Origin: Nymphaea colorata
Taxonomy: Eukaryota; Streptophyta; Magnoliopsida; Nymphaeales; Nymphaeaceae
NCBI RefSeq assembly: GCF_008831285.2
Contig: NC_045139.1
Coordinates: forward strand, 35,313,706-35,377,705
DNA: 64,000 bases
Direction of reading: 5' to 3'
Of the stretch, positions 59,200-64,000 are shown piece by piece; the stretch's first letter is position 1; each line of letters begins with the position of its first letter. A program made the position numbers and the translations under genes. Under the pieces are notes generated by a model. The model worked only from the letters and a program-made list of their open reading frames with translations. It ran no database searches and was not told the DNA's origin.

Positions 59200-61491
59200 C
59201 CCTTTAAGCAGCCCTGTCTCGATTTTTACCTCATTATTTTTCGTCCTTTTCCTTCTTTTCTGATGCGCTGGAGAAGAACGTGCTTGCTTCCTGATTGGCA
59301 AGAAATTTGCAGAGGAAGCTCTTAGGGTTCTAATCATGGTGAAAGTTCATGACCGCCAAATGGGAGGTCCAAAGGTTTGCTTTAAGAGGAAATCTGGATC
59401 GGTGGGCTTATGATTTCTTCATTTCCACCATCTCCTTTTTCTCTTGAACAAAAATCTTTCCCTTTCAGATGTAAGACATAGGGAGAGCTATGAATGATGG
59501 GTCGCAGCAGCAGCTGCAGGGCGTCTTGTATCCCCACTGGTTCGGCCAATTGGTGTCAGCCATGGATCACAGCAACACATGCTAGCTGTTCACCTTGAGA
59601 GAGAGAGAGTGCAGAGGAGAAAGACCCCATTGGCGGAATCGGAGGAGAGCTTGAACTTCATTGGCCGTCTTTATTTGGGAGTGGCCGTCGCCTCCTTTCC
59701 GGCAACCGTAACCCCAATTCCCATCTCTCTTTCTCTCCACATGTTCACGTGTTAACCAAAGCGAGCAACACTGCTAAGAGTTAAAGGAAATTGCATTGTG
59801 TTGTTGGCAGGAGAGAAACCTGGCTGCCCAGAACACTCTGCACTGCAAAAATAATGAAAAGGAGAGGGGGAAGGGATCAAATGGGGATGGAAGAAGGGCG
59901 GCGTCGCCGGCTCCGTGGTGTCAGACCGGCTCTGTGCAGCTAGCCTGCGTCGTTGTTGCCGGTGCAGATCGGGCACGAGAGCTCCTCCCTCTGTCTCCCT
60001 TCTCTCGTGGGGAGGATTCTTTCTCATCTTCACTCCATTTGACTGCTATTAAGGAAACGACAATGTTGCCAATATGGCATTCGCGTATCGGATAGTATAG
60101 GCTGATATATGCCGTCAATATGGCTGTATCGGTCACTTATTTTTTTTGAACTAAAAAATAATTTAGAATACTTTAGTTAATATGAAAATGAAATAACAAA
60201 AGAAACAATATATGTCAGCCAAACGATATTAGCCCATGCATAGGAAGGTGGACCCTATTACTAATATATATATATTTACTTGAATGACAACATTGTATTC
60301 TAGTGCCTATTATCTTTCATACCCATAGTGTTTGAGATAATGACATTGGTGGCATGAAATAACAACAAGAAATAATGCCAAACATATAAGATAATAGACA
60401 TGAGATAACAACATGAATATAACAAAAAAAACAGTTTTTTATCATTTCGAGGAACATACTTGTCCTGCATATACGGACTAATACAATCATTAGGTTTGTG
60501 TTTTATTGAATCCGAACATCTTGGGTTACTAACAGAAGCTCCCATAATTTTGAATTTCTTTCATTAACTACATCCTTTTTAATAGACTAAGTAAAGGAAA
60601 CTATAATTCAAGTGTGTATGCCTTTGTTATTCTATCAAAATGTAAAAATGTTTTTTTTGTAAAATTCTCGTTAAAGCATAAAAAAATACTTTTTTCCCTA
60701 AAATGGCATTTTCTTAAGAGCAAGTCTTTTTTATATGTTGAAGGATGTTCGGTGCAATGGATGGGATAAGGTTGAAAGGTGGCCAGTTTTTATTTTGAAC
60801 GCTCGTAGCATCAACTAGTTGTGTTGTGTAAGGAGGTACCAATACGCAACTCGAAGAATAACGAGAGCATTATCTTGAGGCACCAAAACCAATCCTGAAC
60901 CATGGAAGATGATAGAAAGGGAAAAATGTTTCGGTGTCACTTGGGCTATGGGATTTTTTCCCGCGCACCTGGAAAGCAAGCTATTTTTGCAAAATCTTGC
61001 ATGGTCTTTCATATTCTCTAAAATTCTAATTTGTTCTCTTTTCACACAAAATTAATAAGTTATAAACTAAATTTCTCCCAATGTATGTGACGTACTGACT
61101 TTCATAAATTAATAAGTTATCATCTAAAGTAGGAATTAGAGGCCTCCAACCTCCCAAAATCCTTTGAGATATGCAACAGTGCAATGAAGTATTTACTGGT
61201 TTTAGAATTAACAGTTATCCAATAATCTGAGAGGAAAAATTTTAAGATCTCATATTTATTGGGTAAACTAGGGAAATACAAATAATATAGAAAGTGGAAG
61301 AAAAATATACGTAAACAGAAAATAAAAAAGTTTACAACCTAGGTTGAGAGACGGTGCTTCCTTAGGTATATAAAACCAAATAATCTGTTTTCTCGCTCTA
61401 AAAAAATAGTGTTCTTAAAACACATTTTTTTGAAACATATGTTCTAAAAACGCCACCTTCCTTTTTCCAAAAAGATGATATGAGAGACAGA

Positions 61492-61528
<37 letters not shown>

Positions 61529-61620
61529 AATGTGCATGGTTACAACAGAAATAGTAATCAGGAAAACTAAAAATTGACGCCAACAAATAGATCACTTGAT
61601 ACATGGGAATGATAGTTTTA
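59200..61620. other. Intergenic region, partly GC-richer, no gene assigned
   Basis: From about 59270 to 60060 the sequence is richer in GC, with overlapping open frames on both strands (for example plus 59796-60095 and minus 59752-60033), but none shows a family motif and both strands are equally open, which is typical of GC-rich DNA. From 60120 it is AT-rich with an (AT)n tract at 61496-61525. Confidence 0.4.
61496..61525. repeat. (AT)n microsatellite
   Basis: AT dinucleotide tract about 100 bp before the 61.6-kb element. Confidence 0.95.
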
Positions 61621-62027
61621 GTTAGGTCTGCACAACGAGTCGAGCTAACTCGGGCTGTACTCGAACTCACTCGTATAAACTCGACTCGAGCTCGACTCAT
61701 TTATAAATGAGTCGAGGTCGAGCTCAAACTTAGGATCAAGCCATTAAATGAGTTGAGTTTGAGTTGAAGGCACTCAACTCGTTTAAGCTCGACTCGACTA
61801 GTTATGTACAACTGAGTCGAGCATGACCTTTAATAAACCACTTGAATGTATGAATGAGCTGGTTAAAACTTAAAAGTCGAGCAAAACTCAGGGTCCGAAT
61901 CTTTCAAAACCCTAATATCTCTCTCTCTCTCTCCCTCTGGGCTAGCAGGTTAGGATTTCTCTTTCGTTCGTCCACTGGGGTTAGGTTTTCTCCTTCATTC
62001 TCCTCACCAAGAGATCACCAGAGAGAG

Positions 62028-62237
62028 ATGTTGGGCTTGAAAGCAAGGAGGGCTCTAGGAATTGTCAGCGGCAACGAGGTTCTTTCTTCAACCGTAAGCT
62101 CCTTCAACAAAAATGTCTCTGCTTGCAGCAATGTCTTGAAGCTTCAAATCAAGGTCAATAAGCAGTCCAAGAAGATTGTTGATGCCTACTTCAATACATT
62201 TGCGTATGAATCTACCATTGCGTCATTCTCCCTCTAG
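62028..62237 (+). pseudogene. ISU/IscU-like iron-sulfur scaffold gene fragment
   Basis: The ATG at 62028 opens 69 codons. The N-terminus MLGLKARRALGI resembles the mitochondrial presequence of plant ISU proteins. Later residues read SSFNKN, then SACSNVLKLQIKVNK, then KKIVDAYFNTFAYESTIAS, matching the ISU blocks GSFDKND, PACGDVMKLQIKVDE and GKIVDARFKTFGCGSAIASS. Missing are the block before GSFDKND, everything after AIASS, and the second cluster-binding Cys (Cys-Gly replaced by Tyr-Glu). After the TAG at 62235 the same frame resumes and repeats KIVDVCIKTFGYESAIA at 62274-62324. ISU proteins assemble Fe-S clusters in mitochondria; this fragment could not do so. A CT-rich leader suggests 5' UTR was taken along. 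Confidence 0.7.
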
Positions 62238-62273
62238 TATATCTGCTCTTCTCTCGACTTTTTCCTTTCGATT

Positions 62274-62324
62274 AAGATCGTTGATGTTTGCATCAAGACA
62301 TTTGGTTATGAATCTGCCATCGCC
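62274..62324 (+). pseudogene. Second copy of the ISU KIVD...SAIA segment
   Basis: In the same frame as the fragment at 62028-62237 but after its stop codon, 17 codons repeat the KIVDxxxxTFxYESxIA block. Both copies share Tyr-Glu where functional ISU has Cys-Gly, so the duplication probably followed those substitutions. Confidence 0.65.
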
Positions 62325-62697
62325 TTTTGTCGTAGAGCAGTATGGATTCTCTTCTATCAACCTTTTCTTTTTGCTAATCTTTGCATTTGCTGTTTCAATC
62401 TTTGAATCGATTAATTTTTGTCGTCGAGGGCGATTTCAAGAGACTCATTATGTCCCTTTTCTTTTCACTTGTTCTTACATGATATCAACCATGAATAAGT
62501 ATCTCCCTTCACTCTTTGCTTTTGCTTTTCAATGACCAGGATAAATGAGTTTAAACTGGCTGACGAGTAGAGCTCGAGCTCAAATACAGTTTCTCGAGTC
62601 AAGCTTGAGTTGGAGAGTTGTGAAGCTCGTGTCGAGCTCGAGCTGGAGCTGGCCAAGCTCAAGCTCGACTCTGCTCGTGTGCAGCCCTAGTTTTAGC

Positions 62698-64000
62698 TCC
62701 TGGCCTGCTTCACTATTTATGATTTAACGACTCTTGTGACACTAAAATTTGAACGTAAAAAGAAAGTCAAGATTTTTTATAAAATCAACTTGAACTAAAG
62801 GATGTTCGGTAAGTCATAAGCACATTAAAATGTTGACACTATTATGTTTGTTGAAGCATATTAGTTGAGTACTCCAAGTAGATCCGTGCATCCTTCCCAA
62901 TACTTTAAGTTGCTTTGCATAGATTTAATCATATAAATAGATTCGTAAAATTTGAAAACAGAAGATTGTAAGAAAAAAAAAAAAAAAAACTCTTTAAGCT
63001 TTGATGTTTAAATTGAATTTAAATTTGAGAAAATTAAAAACACTAATTTTTAAAATCTTATAAAGCCAAATTTGTAGATCTGATTTTCATAATGGATATG
63101 TGCAGTACCAATAAGCTTTCATTTTTGCTATTCCTTGATTGGAACAAAGGGATGCAAACAGTGGCACCTCGATTTTTTCAATTTAAAGAGATTTCAAGAA
63201 ATCTCAGATTAATCTATCCATTCCATTAATAGCCGCACTAATATGGCGTATCATAATGGAGGGAAACACCCCAAAGAGGCCGAAGCCCCTCCTCCTTTCC
63301 TTGGAGTCTAGGGATGCCTTGGAACGTGGATAGGAAGCAAGGCACCCATCAACTAAGCGACATGCACCCACTATTTGCAGCTCAGTAGAGTTGCATTCAC
63401 GAGAATCAACAGTCAACTAGACTTTCATTGGTCGGTGAATCTGACCGGCTATGTTATGCTCCTCAAGGCAATGTGCACAAGGAATTTTCTCCTTCTTGTT
63501 TTTTTTAATTTCTATAGAATGGATTAAAGAAAAACTTAAGGATACATTTGATTAGCCCTGGATTTGAGATCAGAGGGGGTTCTGGTCTAGAGAGAGAGAA
63601 AAAAAAAGAATGAGATCTCAACGTTACTAAAAACTCCAGCAAGGTGCTGAAGAAACAGTACAGCATGCCCATGTAACAATCATATGAAGCAATGGAACTT
63701 GTGGAGAAGGACTGATGCCTGGGACATAAGACAGGCACATCAAACAAAATGTTAAAGGTGATATTCGGGAAGCAAACATCATTCCTTGTGTGAATAACCA
63801 CAAAACATCATTCCGTTGTATATTTCCTGCACTGATTTGGGGGACTGTATTCCCAAAGGAGATGAACCACTGTCTCTTTCGCTTGGCAACAGCCTGCTTG
63901 TTTCTACAATGCTCATCTGCATCTCTTTAGCTTGTAAGCTTCTTTCCTGTCATATGGGTAATTGGATAATGGATCCTAGTCCCAATTGACCCGGATTCAT
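62698..64000. other. Right-end intergenic sequence
   Basis: AT-rich; contains a poly-A run near 62971-62989 and a GA/A-rich stretch at 63588-63608. I see no supported gene. The last 200 bp are less AT-rich and could begin another feature beyond the window, but nothing recognisable is present. Confidence 0.4.

Larger units (their letters stand above)
61623..62689 (+). mobile_element. hAT-like element carrying a host ISU gene fragment
   Basis: The left end TAGGTCTGCACAACGAG and the right end CTCGTGTGCAGCCCTA are inverted copies. Flanks are GTTTTAGT (61615-61622) and GTTTTAGC (62690-62697), 7 of 8 identical, giving an 8-bp target duplication as in hAT transposons. About 250-280 bp on the left and 150 bp on the right consist of GAGCTCGAG/ACTCGACTCG units shared with the elements at 23.55, 46.15 and 50.91 kb. 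The middle, about 61905-62540, differs: a CT-rich leader, an ATG and an ISU/IscU-like coding fragment. Size 1,067 bp, no transposase. I infer a non-autonomous element that captured host gene DNA. Confidence 0.75.

Noticed and set aside
59752-60095. Overlapping 93-99 codon frames on both strands.
   Set aside because: GC-richer DNA opens frames on both strands; no motif, no splice or start context that favours either.
1-64000. CRISPR arrays, bacterial operons, phage or viral genes.
   Set aside because: None seen; spliced plant genes and plant repeats explain the recognisable content.

Overview
This is a window of plant nuclear DNA. It is AT-rich, gene-sparse and intron-rich, and carries plant-specific gene families (CONSTANS-like B-box/CCT, CASP-like, single-C2H2/EAR, plant BRO1-domain) among decayed transposons. 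I read it as an angiosperm; the species cannot be fixed from the sequence alone.

Layout. At 5.06-5.24 kb (minus) lies a TATA-driven first exon matching the N-terminus of translocon-associated protein beta (TRAP-beta); I could not find its later exons. About 5.4-14.7 kb is repeat-derived intergenic DNA. At 15.5-19.7 kb (plus) is a five-exon CONSTANS-like gene with two B-boxes and a CCT domain, in which one CCT intron uses a GC donor. About 19.7-28.4 kb is intergenic and repetitive. At 28.5-38.0 kb (plus) is a complete BRO1-domain gene with a 5' UTR intron and eleven coding exons, rebuilt in frame to 436 residues with an N-terminal MGC. About 38-44 kb is intergenic with several non-autonomous elements and a SINE-like copy. 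At 44.16-45.26 kb (minus) is a three-exon CASP-like membrane protein of 182 residues with a TATA box. About 45.4-58.7 kb is intergenic, with hAT-like elements, a LINE reverse-transcriptase remnant and a long compound microsatellite. At 58.72-59.09 kb (minus) is an intronless C2H2 zinc-finger/EAR repressor. The right end holds an unassigned GC-richer stretch and, at 61.62-62.69 kb, a transposon-like element carrying a piece of a host gene.

The genes do not form an obvious pathway; they are independent loci: ER translocation, a light/flowering-type transcription factor, endosomal sorting, a plasma-membrane scaffold-type protein and a developmental repressor. The strongest unusual feature is the 1,067-bp element at 61,623-62,689. 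It has TAGGnCTGCAC-type terminal inverted repeats, near-perfect 8-bp flanking duplications (hAT-like), subterminal GAGCTCGAG-rich arms, and an internal fragment of an ISU/IscU iron-sulfur scaffold gene whose central segment is duplicated. Other notable items are a 51-bp-arm foldback at 2.70-2.86 kb, paired GCACGTGC boxes in the BRO1-gene leader, and a G-quadruplex-type tract in its intron.
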